A stretch of 64,000 bases of DNA from JAIBJN01 sp963847985 (GTDB lineage: Bacteria > Actinomycetota > Thermoleophilia > Gaiellales > Gaiellaceae), in the NCBI GenBank assembly GCA_963847985.1, contig CAWKBS010000012.1, positions 28,742 to 92,741 of the forward strand. Direction: 5' to 3'. The position numbers and the translations under genes are program-made. Shown piece by piece: positions 1 through 9,082 of the stretch. Each line of letters begins with the position of its first letter. Within the stretch, counting starts at the first letter, position 1. The notes below the pieces were generated by a model that was not told where the DNA came from, did no database searches, and worked only from the letters and a program-made list of their open reading frames with translations.

Positions 1-1435
1 GGAGCGGGACGGCGATGATCGACTCGTCCACGTCGTCCGTGCCGGGGATCGTCACGGCCCACTCGCAGTCCATCGCGTTGGCGAGCAGTACCGACTCGCC
101 CGTCTCGGCGGCGCGGCCCGTGATCCCCTCGCCGATCTTGCAGGAGAGCGCCTCCGTGCTGTTCTCGTCGAAGGGGTCGAGGTCGCCACGCCACACGACG
201 GGCACGAGCGTGTCGCCCTCGACGACGTAGACCCGGCAGCTGTGGTAGTCGACGAGCATCCGGAGCTCGTTGACGATCGCCTCGCCGATCGCCCGCATGT
301 CGTTCAGCCGGTTCAGCTTGCCGGCGAGGCTCTGCAGCATCTTCAGGTGGGCGATCGAGCGGATATCGCGGCCCGGGCTCGCCGGGGCCGGGCGCTCGCC
401 GGCCTGCTCCTCGAAGAGGACGGCCTGGTTCTTCCCGCGCGCCTTCGCGGTCATCATCGCGATCTCGGCGCAGGCGACCAGCTCGCGCGGGTTCATCGCG
501 TGCTCGGGGCCCTGGGCGATCCCGACCGAGACGCTCAGCCTGCCGGCCGGCGCGAACTCGGTGTCCCCGAGGTCGTCGAGGATGCGGCGCGCCAGTCCCA
601 ACGCGTCGCCGGCGTCGCACGAGGCCATGATCACCCCGAACTCCTCGCCGCCCAGGCGGCAGACGACGTCCGAGGAGCGGACGATGCCCTGCAGCAGGTC
701 GGCGAGCTCGACGAGCACGAGGTCGCCGAAGCCGTGCCCGTGGATGTCGTTCACGCGCTTGAAGTCGTCGAGGTCGAGCATGAGCACCGCGATCGAGTCG
801 TGTGTCCGGCTGGCGCGGTTCAGCTCGGAGCGGAGCCGGTCGTGGAAGTACCGGTGGTTGTAGAGGCCGGTGAGGGAGTCCGTCTGGGCCTGCAGCTCGA
901 GCGCGGCGCGCACCTGCGCGTTGTCCAGCGCGAGCGCGGCGGCGTCGCCGAAGCGCTTCGCCAGCTCGAACTCCTCGCTGGTGAAGCGGGCGCCGGGGCC
1001 GAGGCGGTACACGTTGAGCGCTCCCATGACCGCGCCGCGGGCCACGAGCGGCACGGAGATGAGCGCCTCCGGCTCGTCGGGCGTGCCCGGGACGGTCTTC
1101 ACGCGCGGGTCGAGATGGGCGTCGTTGACGAGCTGAGGCTCGCAGTGGTCGATCGCCCACCCTGTGATTCCCTCCCCGAGCGCCGGACGGTCGCTCATGA
1201 TCTCGTCCGCCCAGCGGTCGCGCGCTATCACGGGGATGAGCAGCCGCCGGGTCTCGTCCGCCTGGTACACCGTGAACGCGTCGTAGGGGATCACGTCCGC
1301 GAGCGAGTCGGCGATGCGCTCGAGCACGGTCGAGTGCGTCTGCTCGGACAGCACCTCGTGGAACACGTCGGCCAGCCGACGATAGGAGTCGACGAGCCCG
1401 TCGGCGCGCACGAGAGCGGAGGAGGCAGCGGTCAC
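1..1435 (-). CDS. GAF-GGDEF-GAF signalling protein, probable diguanylate cyclase (3' end outside window)
   Basis: Translated from a GTG at 1435 (AGGGG lies 8 bases upstream), the protein has a GAF domain at about residues 30-175 and a GGDEF domain at about 185-345. A second GAF domain begins near residue 370 and runs off the window. The catalytic motif is GGEEF (262-266), and an RxxD inhibitory site (RSSD, 253-256) sits five residues before it, so an active, product-inhibited c-di-GMP synthase is likely. No membrane segment is visible, so it is probably a cytoplasmic sensor. An alternative in-frame GTG lies about 30 bases upstream, but its ribosome-binding site would abut the start. It is transcribed divergently from the small genes at 1639. 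Confidence 0.9.
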   Translation of the reverse strand, partial: MTAASSALVRADGLVDSYRRLADVFHEVLSEQTHSTVLERIADSLADVIPYDAFTVYQADETRRLLIPVIARDRWADEIMSDRPALGEGITGWAIDHCEPQLVNDAHLDPRVKTVPGTPDEPEALISVPLVARGAVMGALNVYRLGPGARFTSEEFELAKRFGDAAALALDNAQVRAALELQAQTDSLTGLYNHRYFHDRLRSELNRASRTHDSIAVLMLDLDDFKRVNDIHGHGFGDLVLVELADLLQGIVRSSDVVCRLGGEEFGVIMASCDAGDALGLARRILDDLGDTEFAPAGRLSVSVGIAQGPEHAMNPRELVACAEIAMMTAKARGKNQAVLFEEQAGERPAPASPGRDIRSIAHLKMLQSLAGKLNRLNDMRAIGEAIVNELRMLVDYHSCRVYVVEGDTLVPVVWRGDLDPFDENSTEALSCKIGEGITGRAAETGESVLLANAMDCEWAVTIPGTDDVDESIIAVPL

Positions 1436-1638
1436 GTTGACCGCCCCTGAAACCAGGCTGTTCACCTCTCTGAGTTCCACGCGGCCGCAGCTACCTCCTG
1501 GTTGCGGCTCCCCCGACGGAAGCCCTCACGAATTGAACTGCCCCATGCGGGCGGCTCCCTCACTCGAAAGGGGGATTCACCCACACCCCTTTGGGTATGC
1601 AAGGATGCCCCTGCTCGAGACGAGGAGGAGGTCTCTGG

Positions 1639-1908
1639 ATGCCCCATCACTGGTTCCGCGTCGCCCCGGGCGCAGCGGGCGCACGGGCGAACGACGCGAA
1701 AATCAGGAAGATCGTCAAGTCCCACGGCGGCAAGGTGCTCTTCATCGGCGTGGACGAGAAGAACAAGTATTTCGTGCTCGTCAACATGACCAAGGTGAAG
1801 CAGCCCAAGAAGCTCCGGAGCGCGCTCAAGGCGGCCGCGGGCGAGGCCGGGATCGTCCTCAAGAGCCCGGCCGAGGCGGAGAAGAGGCCAAGGAAGAAGA
1901 AGAAGTAG
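1639..1908 (+). CDS. Small basic protein of unknown function, first of a tandem MPHHW pair
   Basis: An 89-residue protein beginning MPHHWFRV and ending in a run of lysine and arginine (RPRKKKK). The ATG at 1639 is preferred because AGGAGG lies just upstream, although the frame is open further 5'. The core (GGKVLFIG...KYFVLVNM) closely matches the core of the next gene (GGEVVFVG...TWFALVNV), so the two are paralogues from a tandem duplication. The alternating hydrophobic and charged residues suggest a small alpha/beta fold. I do not recognise the family and propose no function. The next gene starts 14 bp downstream, so the two are probably cotranscribed. Confidence 0.75.
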   Translation: MPHHWFRVAPGAAGARANDAKIRKIVKSHGGKVLFIGVDEKNKYFVLVNMTKVKQPKKLRSALKAAAGEAGIVLKSPAEAEKRPRKKKK

Positions 1909-1922
1909 AGAGGGAGGCGTCC

Positions 1923-2189
1923 ATGCCGCATCACTGGTGGTTGATCGATCCCGACAACCCGGGCCCGAGGCAACGGGCGAAGGCGGCCCGGAAGGCGGCC
2001 CGCGAGTTCGGCGGGGAAGTCGTCTTCGTCGGCCGAACGCGCAAGAACACCTGGTTCGCGCTCGTCAACGTCGAGGATGACGCGAAGGAAGAGGCGATCT
2101 ACAAGGCCGTCGGAGGCCGCGGGAAGCTCTTCGAGCTGGAGGCGTTCGGCCGGGGCGAGGAGGACGAGGAGAAGCACAAGGGCGACTAG
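1923..2189 (+). CDS. Small protein of unknown function, second of the tandem MPHHW pair
   Basis: An 88-residue protein starting MPHHWWLI, preceded by GAGGGAGG at a good ribosome-binding distance. It shares its N-terminus and central beta-rich segment with the gene at 1639. It differs in having a basic stretch at residues 18-30 and an acidic tail (EEDEEKHKGD) where its partner has a basic tail. Opposite-charge tails on two adjacent paralogues raise the possibility of a heterodimer, which is inference only. The gene ends 6 bp before a 21-bp palindrome that separates it from the convergent cyclase gene. Confidence 0.75.
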   Translation: MPHHWWLIDPDNPGPRQRAKAARKAAREFGGEVVFVGRTRKNTWFALVNVEDDAKEEAIYKAVGGRGKLFELEAFGRGEEDEEKHKGD

Positions 2190-2195
2190 GCCCTT

Positions 2196-2216
2196 CAAGT
2201 AACAGACTGTTACTTG
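2196..2216. repeat. 21-bp perfect palindrome, copy 1 of 3
   Basis: Arms CAAGTAACAG and CTGTTACTTG are separated by a single A. It lies between convergent genes and contains the TAA stop codon (2210-2212) of the minus-strand cyclase gene. Copies 2 and 3 are at 32436 and 40488. It could be a two-way transcription terminator, but no T-run follows the arms. It could equally be a protein-binding site. Confidence 0.85.
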
Positions 2217-5200
2217 GCGGGGGCGAGCGTCGGCACGGGCGCGCCGGCCCGGCGGTAGAACGCCGCCGCGCGGAGACGCTGGTCGTCGGCTTCCACCGGT
2301 CGGTCGGCTGCGGCCAGGTCCGCCGCGGCCTGCATGCGCGCGAGCGCCTCGTCCGGCAGCGAGCCGATGCGCGCGAAGAGGCCCGCTGCGATCGGCCAGT
2401 CGCCGTCCCCGGCAGCCCTCGCGGCGTCGAGCCAGCGCGTGTGCGCCGCGGTGCGGCGGGCGACGGGCCCCAGCTCCGCGGCGCGGCCGAGCGCGGTGAG
2501 GGCGAAGGCGAGATCGGCCAGCCAGAACGAGGCCAGAGAGTGGCCGCGCCCCTCGTCGAGCCAGAGCCGAAGCAGCTCGTCAGCCGCCTCGCCGGCCTCG
2601 TCCGGCCGCCCTGCCGACGCGAGCGCGTGCGCGTCGAAGGCGAGGGCGGGGAGGAGCACCTGCGGGGCGCCGACTGCCCGGGCCAGGCCCGACGCGCGCT
2701 CGACGTCCGCGCGCGCCCGCTCGGCGCCCTCGCGCGCGAGGGCGATCTTCCCCCTGAGCAGCAGGGCGTCGAACTCGTGCAGCGAGGCTCTGCCCTCGTC
2801 CTCCGTGTTCAGGAGCCTGTCGCAAAGCTCGAGCGCCTGGTCCCACTCGCCGCGCCAGTAGAGCTCGTAGGCGCGCTCCACCTCCAGCCAGCCGAGCGCG
2901 ATGGCATCGCCGAAACGCCCAGCCACCTGCCGGCTCTGCTCGTAGAGCTCGAACGCCTTCGGCAGGTCGCCCAGGTCGGCGGTGACCGACGCGAGGTTGT
3001 TGTAGCCGCGCGCGGCCTGCGGCGACTTGGCGGCCGCGGCGACGTCGACGCTCTCGCGCAGGTCGCGCAGGCCCTCGAGATCGCCGGTCATCACCCGCGA
3101 GAAGCCCAGCGTCGAGAGCGCGTGCGCGCGCAGCCCGGTGAGGCTCAGGGTGTCCGCCATCTCCAGCGCGGCCCGGGCCGAGGCGATGGCCTCCTCCGCC
3201 TCGTCCACCGCGAGATGGACGCTGGCGCTGCTCGCGAGGACGCGCACCTTCGGGCGTGACGGAGGCCGGTCGACGAGGAGGGAGGCGGCATGGTCGATGT
3301 GTGCCGCAGCCTCCTCGCGCCGACCGTGGTTGATCATGATCAGCTCGGCGAGCAGCACCTCGGCCTCGGCCGCGGGCTCGAGCTCGCCGGCGTCCAGGAG
3401 CTCGGCCGCCGCCTCCGCGAGCACGTCCGCGCCCGACCCTTCTCCGCGGAAGAGCGCCTGCCCGTAGCGGAGGAGCAGCAGTGGCCGCTCCGGGTCGTCC
3501 TCGGGCCAGGAAGCCAGCGCCTCCCGGTAGAAGCGGATTGCGGCCGCGTAGGCGGAGAGCGCGTGCGCCCGGTCGCCGGCCTCCCGGAGCGCCTGGCGGG
3601 CGCGCTCTCGCAGGTCGTCGAGATTCCGCCCGGCGGCCCGCGCGAACTGGAGCGCGCTCAGGTAGTGGTGGGCGATCAGGTCGGCGAGGTCCTCGGCGCG
3701 ATCGCCGGCGAGCCCCTCGAGCCACTCGGCGGCGAGCCGGTGGGCCTCGGCCCTCCGGACGCGGGGGATCTGGGAGTAGGCGACGTCGCGGACGAGGACG
3801 TGCCGGAAGACGAAGGCGGTCTCGCCGGCCACCGACGTGCGGCGCTCCCGGCGCACGAACTCCTTGCGCTCGAGCCGGAGCAGCCCCTCCTCGACCTCGT
3901 CGCGCGGGCGGTCGCTCACGGCCGTCAGCGACCCGACCCAGAAGACCTTGCCCACGACCGCCGCGCTCTGCAGGAGCGCCTTCTCCTCCGCCACCAGCGT
4001 GTCGAGGCGCGCGGCGATGATCCCCTGGACGGTCTCCGGCAGCGGGATCTCGGTGCCCACGAGGGGCTCGGCGAGCATGCGGACGTACTCCTCCGCGTAG
4101 AGCGGGTTGCCGCCGGCGTGGGCGAGCAGCCGAGAGGCGTGCCCGTTGCCGACGGTCTTGTCCGCGGTGAGTGCGACGAGGAGCTGCTCGGTCTCCTCGT
4201 CGGAGAGCGGCGAGAGCGAGACGGTCACGGCGCTTCGCTTGCCGCCGCCCCAGCCCGCACGGCGCTCGAGGAGCTCCGGGCGCGCGGTGCAGACCACCAG
4301 CAGCGGGACGCCCGACGACCAGTCGACCAGGTGGTCGACGAAGTCGAGCAGGCCGTCGTCGGCCCAGTGCAGGTCCTCGAAGACGAGCACGAGCGGGCGC
4401 ACCTCGGCGAGGGCCTCGAAGAAGCGGCGCCAGGCGCCGAAGGCCTCGCGGCGGTGGTCGCCCGCGTCGTATGGCGGGCCGCCCAGGCCGACCAGGGGTC
4501 GCAGGTGCTCGAGCACCCACGACGCCTCGACCTCCTCGTCGACGATCGCGGCCACCGCGGTGCGGAGCTTCTCCTCGGCCGCCTCGGAGGCGTCCGACTC
4601 GAGGATGCCCGCCTGCGCCTTCACCATCTCTCCGAGCGCCCAGAAGCTGACCCCCTCGCCGTACGGCAGCGACCGCCCCTGGCGCCAGTAGACGAACGTG
4701 CCCGGGTCGGTTGCGAGGGCCGACCAGAGCTCGAAGAGGAGGCGGCTCTTGCCGAGCCCCGGCGAGCCCACGAGCGTGACGAGCTGCGGCGAGCGCTCGC
4801 GCTCCGCCCGCGCGACCGCGTCACGCAGCAGCCTGAGCTCCTCGGCGCGGCCGACGAGCTCGGCCCCGCCCTTGAACGCGATGTCGACGCCGAGGCGCGT
4901 CCGCGGCGCCACCACCTCCCAGACGGGCACCGGCTCGGACTTCCCCTTGGCCCGCACGGGCTCGGCCTCGCGGTACTCGATCACCGACGACGTGGCGCGA
5001 TAGGTCGGCTCGTCCACGAGGATCCCGTCGACGGGCGCGGCCGACTGGAGCCGAGAGCACGTGTTGACGACGTCGCCCGTCGCCATGCCCTCGCCCTCTT
5101 TCGGCCGCGCCGAGAGCGCGATCATGGCCTCGCCCGTGGTCACGCCGATGCGGACGTGCAGGCCGAGAGTGGGGTCCTCGGCATTGAGGTCGCCGAGCGC

Positions 5201-5632
5201 GTCCCGAGCGGCGAGCGCCGCGCGGACGGCGCGCTCGGGGTCGTCCTCGTGGGCGAGCGGGGCGCCGAAGAGGGCCACGACCGCGTCGCCGATGAACTTC
5301 TCCACGGTGCCGCCGTAGTTCTCGAGCTCGGCCTTCACCCGGGCGTGGTACGGGGAGAGCATGCGCCGCACGTCCTCGGGGTCGAGCTTCTCCGCCCGCC
5401 CGGTGAAGCCGACGAGGTCGGCGAAGAGGACGCTCACGACCTTGCGCTCCTCGAGGATGGCGGGCTGGCCCTCGCCGGGCGCCATGGCCGACCCGCAGCG
5501 CGTGCAGAAGGGGAGCTCGAGCGCGACCACCTCGCTGCACTCCGGGCAGGCGCGGCCGAGCTGGACGCCGCAGCTCCCGCAGAACAGCGCTCCCGGTCGG
5601 TTGTCGAAGCCGCAGGAGGCGCACTCGGACAT
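2210..5632 (-). CDS. Class III adenylate/guanylate cyclase with double zinc ribbon, AAA ATPase and TPR repeats
   Basis: A 1140-residue cytoplasmic multidomain protein. Two zinc ribbons open it (C4, C7, C18, C21 and C29, C32, C43, C46). A class III nucleotide cyclase domain follows at about residues 62-240, with candidate metal-binding aspartates D72 (LFADLVGFT) and D116 (GDAVVALFG). An AAA_16-type ATPase follows with Walker A GSPGLGKS near residue 290 and Walker B-like LVLVFEDLHWAD. The C-terminal half is alpha-helical and Ala/Leu/Glu-rich, typical of TPR repeats. This matches the large actinobacterial cyclase-ATPase family, in which the ATPase/TPR part is thought to sense signals. The ligand cannot be told from sequence. 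The stop codon lies inside a palindrome. Confidence 0.92.
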   Translation of the reverse strand: MSECASCGFDNRPGALFCGSCGVQLGRACPECSEVVALELPFCTRCGSAMAPGEGQPAILEERKVVSVLFADLVGFTGRAEKLDPEDVRRMLSPYHARVKAELENYGGTVEKFIGDAVVALFGAPLAHEDDPERAVRAALAARDALGDLNAEDPTLGLHVRIGVTTGEAMIALSARPKEGEGMATGDVVNTCSRLQSAAPVDGILVDEPTYRATSSVIEYREAEPVRAKGKSEPVPVWEVVAPRTRLGVDIAFKGGAELVGRAEELRLLRDAVARAERERSPQLVTLVGSPGLGKSRLLFELWSALATDPGTFVYWRQGRSLPYGEGVSFWALGEMVKAQAGILESDASEAAEEKLRTAVAAIVDEEVEASWVLEHLRPLVGLGGPPYDAGDHRREAFGAWRRFFEALAEVRPLVLVFEDLHWADDGLLDFVDHLVDWSSGVPLLVVCTARPELLERRAGWGGGKRSAVTVSLSPLSDEETEQLLVALTADKTVGNGHASRLLAHAGGNPLYAEEYVRMLAEPLVGTEIPLPETVQGIIAARLDTLVAEEKALLQSAAVVGKVFWVGSLTAVSDRPRDEVEEGLLRLERKEFVRRERRTSVAGETAFVFRHVLVRDVAYSQIPRVRRAEAHRLAAEWLEGLAGDRAEDLADLIAHHYLSALQFARAAGRNLDDLRERARQALREAGDRAHALSAYAAAIRFYREALASWPEDDPERPLLLLRYGQALFRGEGSGADVLAEAAAELLDAGELEPAAEAEVLLAELIMINHGRREEAAAHIDHAASLLVDRPPSRPKVRVLASSASVHLAVDEAEEAIASARAALEMADTLSLTGLRAHALSTLGFSRVMTGDLEGLRDLRESVDVAAAAKSPQAARGYNNLASVTADLGDLPKAFELYEQSRQVAGRFGDAIALGWLEVERAYELYWRGEWDQALELCDRLLNTEDEGRASLHEFDALLLRGKIALAREGAERARADVERASGLARAVGAPQVLLPALAFDAHALASAGRPDEAGEAADELLRLWLDEGRGHSLASFWLADLAFALTALGRAAELGPVARRTAAHTRWLDAARAAGDGDWPIAAGLFARIGSLPDEALARMQAAADLAAADRPVEADDQRLRAAAFYRRAGAPVPTLAPAK

Positions 5633-5707
5633 CGCTAATGCCCCTTCAGGCGATGTTGCGGTACCTCGGGCGCGCGAAAAGGCCGCTTTGCAGCCACTCG
5701 AGGTGCC

Positions 5708-6685
5708 GTGGGCATGGCCTGGAGGGGCATTCCAACTAGTCTAGGGCGGTTGGAGGCGACGCACCCCCCGCGTCCTGGACTCGCCGAGGTCCTGGCGGTG
5801 TGGCTCCTCTTCGGGCTCGTCGCCGTCGAGGTCTGGATCGCCTACGCCCGTCTCCCGGTCGACGAGCTCTACAACGTGGACGGCAACGGCCTCGCGGCCG
5901 GCGCCGGCCGCGCGCTCGTCTTCCTGAACTACCCGGCCGCGCTCGTGGCGATCGCGCTGCTCGCCGTCGTCGCCGACAGGCTGCGCGGGAAGCTCGCCGT
6001 GGTCGCGGCGCTCGGTGCGCTGCTCTGCGCCGTGGTCGTCTGGCCCGGCGTCGTGGAGCAGTCGGACCTCGACGCCAAACCGGTCAACGCACTTCCCGCG
6101 CTGGGCATCCTGATCGCTGCTGCGCTCACGGCGGTCGCCCTCGTGCGCGGAGGGATCGGCGCGTCACGCCCGTTCGGCGGTGCCTGGGACGTCGCGCGCG
6201 CCGTCCTCGCCGCGATCCTCCTGCTGGCGTCGCTGCCGTGGCTGAGCGCCGAGATCGGCTACTACCTGGACGGCGTCCCGGGCCTGGGCTCCCTCTTCAT
6301 GAGCGGCGAGCTTAGGCCCGAACCGGGCCATCCGAACCTGACCGCGGTGCACCTGGGGCACCACCACGGCATGGACGGGGCGCTGCTCGCCCTCTCCGCG
6401 CTCGCCCTCTCGCGGGTGGTCGCGGACGTCCGCACCCGGTTCCTGCACGGGGCCTTCGCCCTGTACGTCGCCCTCATGTTCGCGTACGGGCTAGCCAATG
6501 CGCTGCAGGACTTCTGGTTCGAACAGCTGGTGAAACGGGGAACGACCTCCTTGGAGATCCCGAGCATGATCGTGCCGAAGGCCACGTGGGCCTGGCTGGC
6601 ACTCGTGGTTGCGGCTCTCCTCATCCGCTCGGCCGCAAGCGGCGTAGGTAGATTCGGAAAGCCATCCGAGGAAGGAGTCCCATGA
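5708..6685 (+). CDS. Polytopic membrane protein of unknown function
   Basis: A strongly hydrophobic protein with about eight predicted membrane segments. A His-rich stretch (HLGHHHGMDG) lies between segments, and short charged loops separate the rest. I recognise no catalytic family. The start is uncertain. The GTG at 5708 gives 325 residues, but a TAGTCT box at 5737-5742 inside that reading suggests a shorter, leaderless form from the TTG at 5750. The gene overlaps the start of the cupredoxin gene by 4 bp, so they are probably cotranscribed. A role in metal or haem handling would fit the histidines and the cupredoxin neighbour, but that is speculation. Confidence 0.7.
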   Translation: MGMAWRGIPTSLGRLEATHPPRPGLAEVLAVWLLFGLVAVEVWIAYARLPVDELYNVDGNGLAAGAGRALVFLNYPAALVAIALLAVVADRLRGKLAVVAALGALLCAVVVWPGVVEQSDLDAKPVNALPALGILIAAALTAVALVRGGIGASRPFGGAWDVARAVLAAILLLASLPWLSAEIGYYLDGVPGLGSLFMSGELRPEPGHPNLTAVHLGHHHGMDGALLALSALALSRVVADVRTRFLHGAFALYVALMFAYGLANALQDFWFEQLVKRGTTSLEIPSMIVPKATWAWLALVVAALLIRSAASGVGRFGKPSEEGVP

Positions 6686-7106
6686 CGCGACGCCTGTTTC
6701 TACTTCTCCTCGCCGTCCTCGCGCTCACCGTGGGCGTGGCCGCCTGCGGAGGCGATGACGACGACGCACCACCGAGCCGGCCGCCGAGGACACGGCGACC
6801 CATGAGGAGGCGGTGAGGGTGAGGCCGTCCATCTCATGCTCGCCGCCGAGCCCGACGGCAGCCTCGCCTTCGATCAGACCGAGCTGACGGCAGCCGCCGG
6901 CGAGGTCACGATCGAGTTCACCAACGAGTCCGGCATCCCCCACAACGTCGAGGTCGAGGGGAACGGGGTCGAAGAGGTGAGCGACACGATCACCGAGGGA
7001 TCGACCGAGCTGACCCTGACCCTCGAGGCCGGCGAGTACGACGTTCTACTGCGCCGTCCCGGGCCACAGGGAAGGCGGCATGGAGGGGACGCTGACCGTC
7101 GAGTAG
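6682..7106 (+). CDS. Secreted lipoprotein cupredoxin (plastocyanin/azurin-like), disrupted by three frameshifts
   Basis: The ATG at 6682 follows GAAGGAG and encodes a lipoprotein signal peptide (LLLLAVLALTVGVAAC). The reading then needs three single-base corrections: near 6769 (a C missing), near 6814 (a G missing from GCGGTGAG) and near 7044 (one extra base). Joined, the product is a copper-protein domain of about 140 residues. It has the ligand histidine in SGIPHNVEVEG and the typical C-terminal loop FYCAVPGHREGGMEG, which supplies Cys, His and Met ligands. Codon use and motifs are intact on both sides of each break, so errors in the sequence are more likely than a pseudogene. It would act as an extracytoplasmic electron carrier. 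Confidence 0.75.
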
Positions 7107-7116
7107 CGTTTCGGGG

Positions 7117-7968
7117 GTGCAGCTCCTCGATCTCGAGCACCTCGGGCACGAGCGCGTCATCGGCTCCTACCTGCTCGCGGGCGACGAGCCGGCGCTGGTC
7201 GACTGCGGGCCGGCGAGCTGCCTGGGGACGCTCCGGGAGCGTCTCGCCGAGCACGGGCTCGAGGTCGGGGAGCTGCGCCACCTCCTGCTCACCCACATCC
7301 ATCTCGACCACGCCGGCGCGGCAGGGTCGCTCGTCCGCGAGTGCCCCGGGCTGCTCGTTCACGTGAGCGAGGTCGGGGCTCCGCACCTGGTCGATCCGAG
7401 CCGCCTCGAGCGAAGCGCGAGGCGGCTGTACGGCGACGACTTCGACCGGCTCTGGGGGCCGCTCCTGCCGGTGCCGGAGGAGAACGTCCGCGTGGTCGGC
7501 GACCGGGTCCTCGACCTGGAGGTTTTTCCGACGCCGGGCCACGCCTCCCACCACGTCTCGTACCTCGCTGCCGACGGCTCGTGCTGCACGGGTGACGCCG
7601 CCGGCGTCCGCATCCCGCCGGGGAGCTACGTCGCGCCGGTCGCGCCGCCGCCCGACATCGACGTCGAGGCGTGGGAGCAGACGCTCGACGCCATCGTGGC
7701 GCGGCGGCCGGAGCGGCTCCTGCTGGCGCACTTCGGGATCGCGGACGACCCCGACTTCCACCTTGCCGAGCTTCGCGCGGCCCTCCGCACCTGGGCGGAA
7801 CGCGCCCGCGAGGGCTCGGAAGAGGAGTTCGTCAGCGCGGCGGAGGCGGACGTCAGGGCGGCCGACCCCGCGACGGCGGAGCTCTTCGAGCAGGCCGGGC
7901 CGTTCTGGCAGTCCTACGCGGGCCTCCGGCGCTACTGGGAGAAGAAGGGGGAGGCGGCAGCAGCGTGA
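7117..7968 (+). CDS. Metallo-beta-lactamase-fold hydrolase
   Basis: A 283-residue MBL-fold protein with the zinc-binding motif THIHLDHAG (H60, H62, D64, H65), a later histidine in TPGHASHH, an aspartate in CTGDAAG and a terminal HFG histidine. The overall pattern resembles glyoxalase II-like and generic MBL hydrolases with a C-terminal helical extension. The GTG start at 7117 lies 7 bp after TAGCGT, so translation may be leaderless. The substrate is unknown. It is followed closely by the secreted sugar-dehydrogenase-like gene. Confidence 0.88.
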   Translation: MQLLDLEHLGHERVIGSYLLAGDEPALVDCGPASCLGTLRERLAEHGLEVGELRHLLLTHIHLDHAGAAGSLVRECPGLLVHVSEVGAPHLVDPSRLERSARRLYGDDFDRLWGPLLPVPEENVRVVGDRVLDLEVFPTPGHASHHVSYLAADGSCCTGDAAGVRIPPGSYVAPVAPPPDIDVEAWEQTLDAIVARRPERLLLAHFGIADDPDFHLAELRAALRTWAERAREGSEEEFVSAAEADVRAADPATAELFEQAGPFWQSYAGLRRYWEKKGEAAAA

Positions 7969-7987
7969 TTGGCTACGGTGTGACGTG

Positions 7988-9082
7988 ATGCGCCGTCGCC
8001 TCGCCCCGGCTCTCGTCGTCGCGCTCGTCCTCGCGCTCGGCGCCCCCGCAGCCGCTTCGGCGGCGCGGCTCCAGCTCGTGGCCGGCGGCTTCGACGCGCT
8101 CACCCAGGTGACTGCGCCGCGGAGCGGCGACCCCGCGGGAACTCTCTACGTCGTCGAGCAGGAGGGCCAGGTCTACAAGCTCCGGAACGGGTCGCGCACG
8201 CTCTTCCTCGATATCCGCCCGCTCGTCTCGTGCTGTGGCGAGCAGGGCCTGCTCGGGATCGCGTTCGACCCCAGGTACGCCTCGAACCACCTCGTGTACG
8301 TCAACTACACGAACGTGAACGGCGACACACGGGTCGTCCGCTACCGGGCGAACGCCGCCCACACGGGCGTGGCGATGGGCTCGGCCAGGCGGCTGCTGGC
8401 GCTCGACCAGCCTGCCGGCAACCACAACGGCGGCCGGCTCGCCTTCGGCAGGAACGGCCGGCTCTACACGGGACAGGGCGACGGAGGCGGAAGCTGCGAC
8501 CCCGGCGGGCGCGCCCAGAACCTCCGCAGCCGGCACGGGAAGCTCCTCAGCATGAACCCGAGGAGAATCGGCGCGGGCTGGCGGATCGACGCGTACGGCC
8601 TCCGGAATCCGTGGGGGTACTCCTTCGACCGTGCGGACGGACGCCTGTACATCGGCGACGTCGGCCAGAACAACTGGGAGGAGGTCGACACGCTCGCGGC
8701 GTCGAGGCTCGGCGGGACGCCGGAGAACTTCATGTGGAACGCCTGGGAAGGCAGGGTGCGCAGCGGATGCAGCACGAGGGGCCTGCGCGGGCCGGGAGCG
8801 CGGGTCAGGCCGATCGCCGTCTACTCCCACTCGCTCGGCTGCTCGATCACGGGCGGCTACGTCTACCGCGGCCGGGACATGCCCGGCATCCGCGGCTTCT
8901 ATCACTACGCCGATTTCTGCTCGGGCAGGGTCTGGCGCCTGCGGTACGCCCGCGGTCGAGTCCGCGCCCGCGCACTCGTTCTCGACACGAACCTGAGCAT
9001 CACCTCCTTCGGCGAGGGCATCAGCGGGGAGCTCTACCTCACGCACCAGGACGGCGAGGTCTACCAGCTCGTTCGTTCGTGA
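7988..9082 (+). CDS. Secreted PQQ-dependent sugar dehydrogenase-like beta-propeller (GSDH family)
   Basis: A 364-residue protein with a signal peptide (RRRLAPALVVALVLALGAPAAASA). It has hallmarks of the soluble aldose sugar dehydrogenase family, including GEQGLLGIAFDPRY, NHNGGRLAFG, GLRNPWGYSFD and YIGDVGQNNWEEVD. These form the six-bladed propeller and, in family members, the PQQ and calcium site. Substrate and cofactor use are inferred from the family. The ATG at 7988 has an in-frame GTG one codon earlier. The stop codon overlaps the GTG of the sulfurtransferase gene by 4 bp, so the two are translationally coupled. Confidence 0.9.
   Translation: MRRRLAPALVVALVLALGAPAAASAARLQLVAGGFDALTQVTAPRSGDPAGTLYVVEQEGQVYKLRNGSRTLFLDIRPLVSCCGEQGLLGIAFDPRYASNHLVYVNYTNVNGDTRVVRYRANAAHTGVAMGSARRLLALDQPAGNHNGGRLAFGRNGRLYTGQGDGGGSCDPGGRAQNLRSRHGKLLSMNPRRIGAGWRIDAYGLRNPWGYSFDRADGRLYIGDVGQNNWEEVDTLAASRLGGTPENFMWNAWEGRVRSGCSTRGLRGPGARVRPIAVYSHSLGCSITGGYVYRGRDMPGIRGFYHYADFCSGRVWRLRYARGRVRARALVLDTNLSITSFGEGISGELYLTHQDGEVYQLVRS

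Noticed and set aside
242..1450. Long plus-strand frame near the window start
   Set aside because: It is antisense to the GAF-GGDEF-GAF protein, which has intact catalytic and inhibitory motifs.
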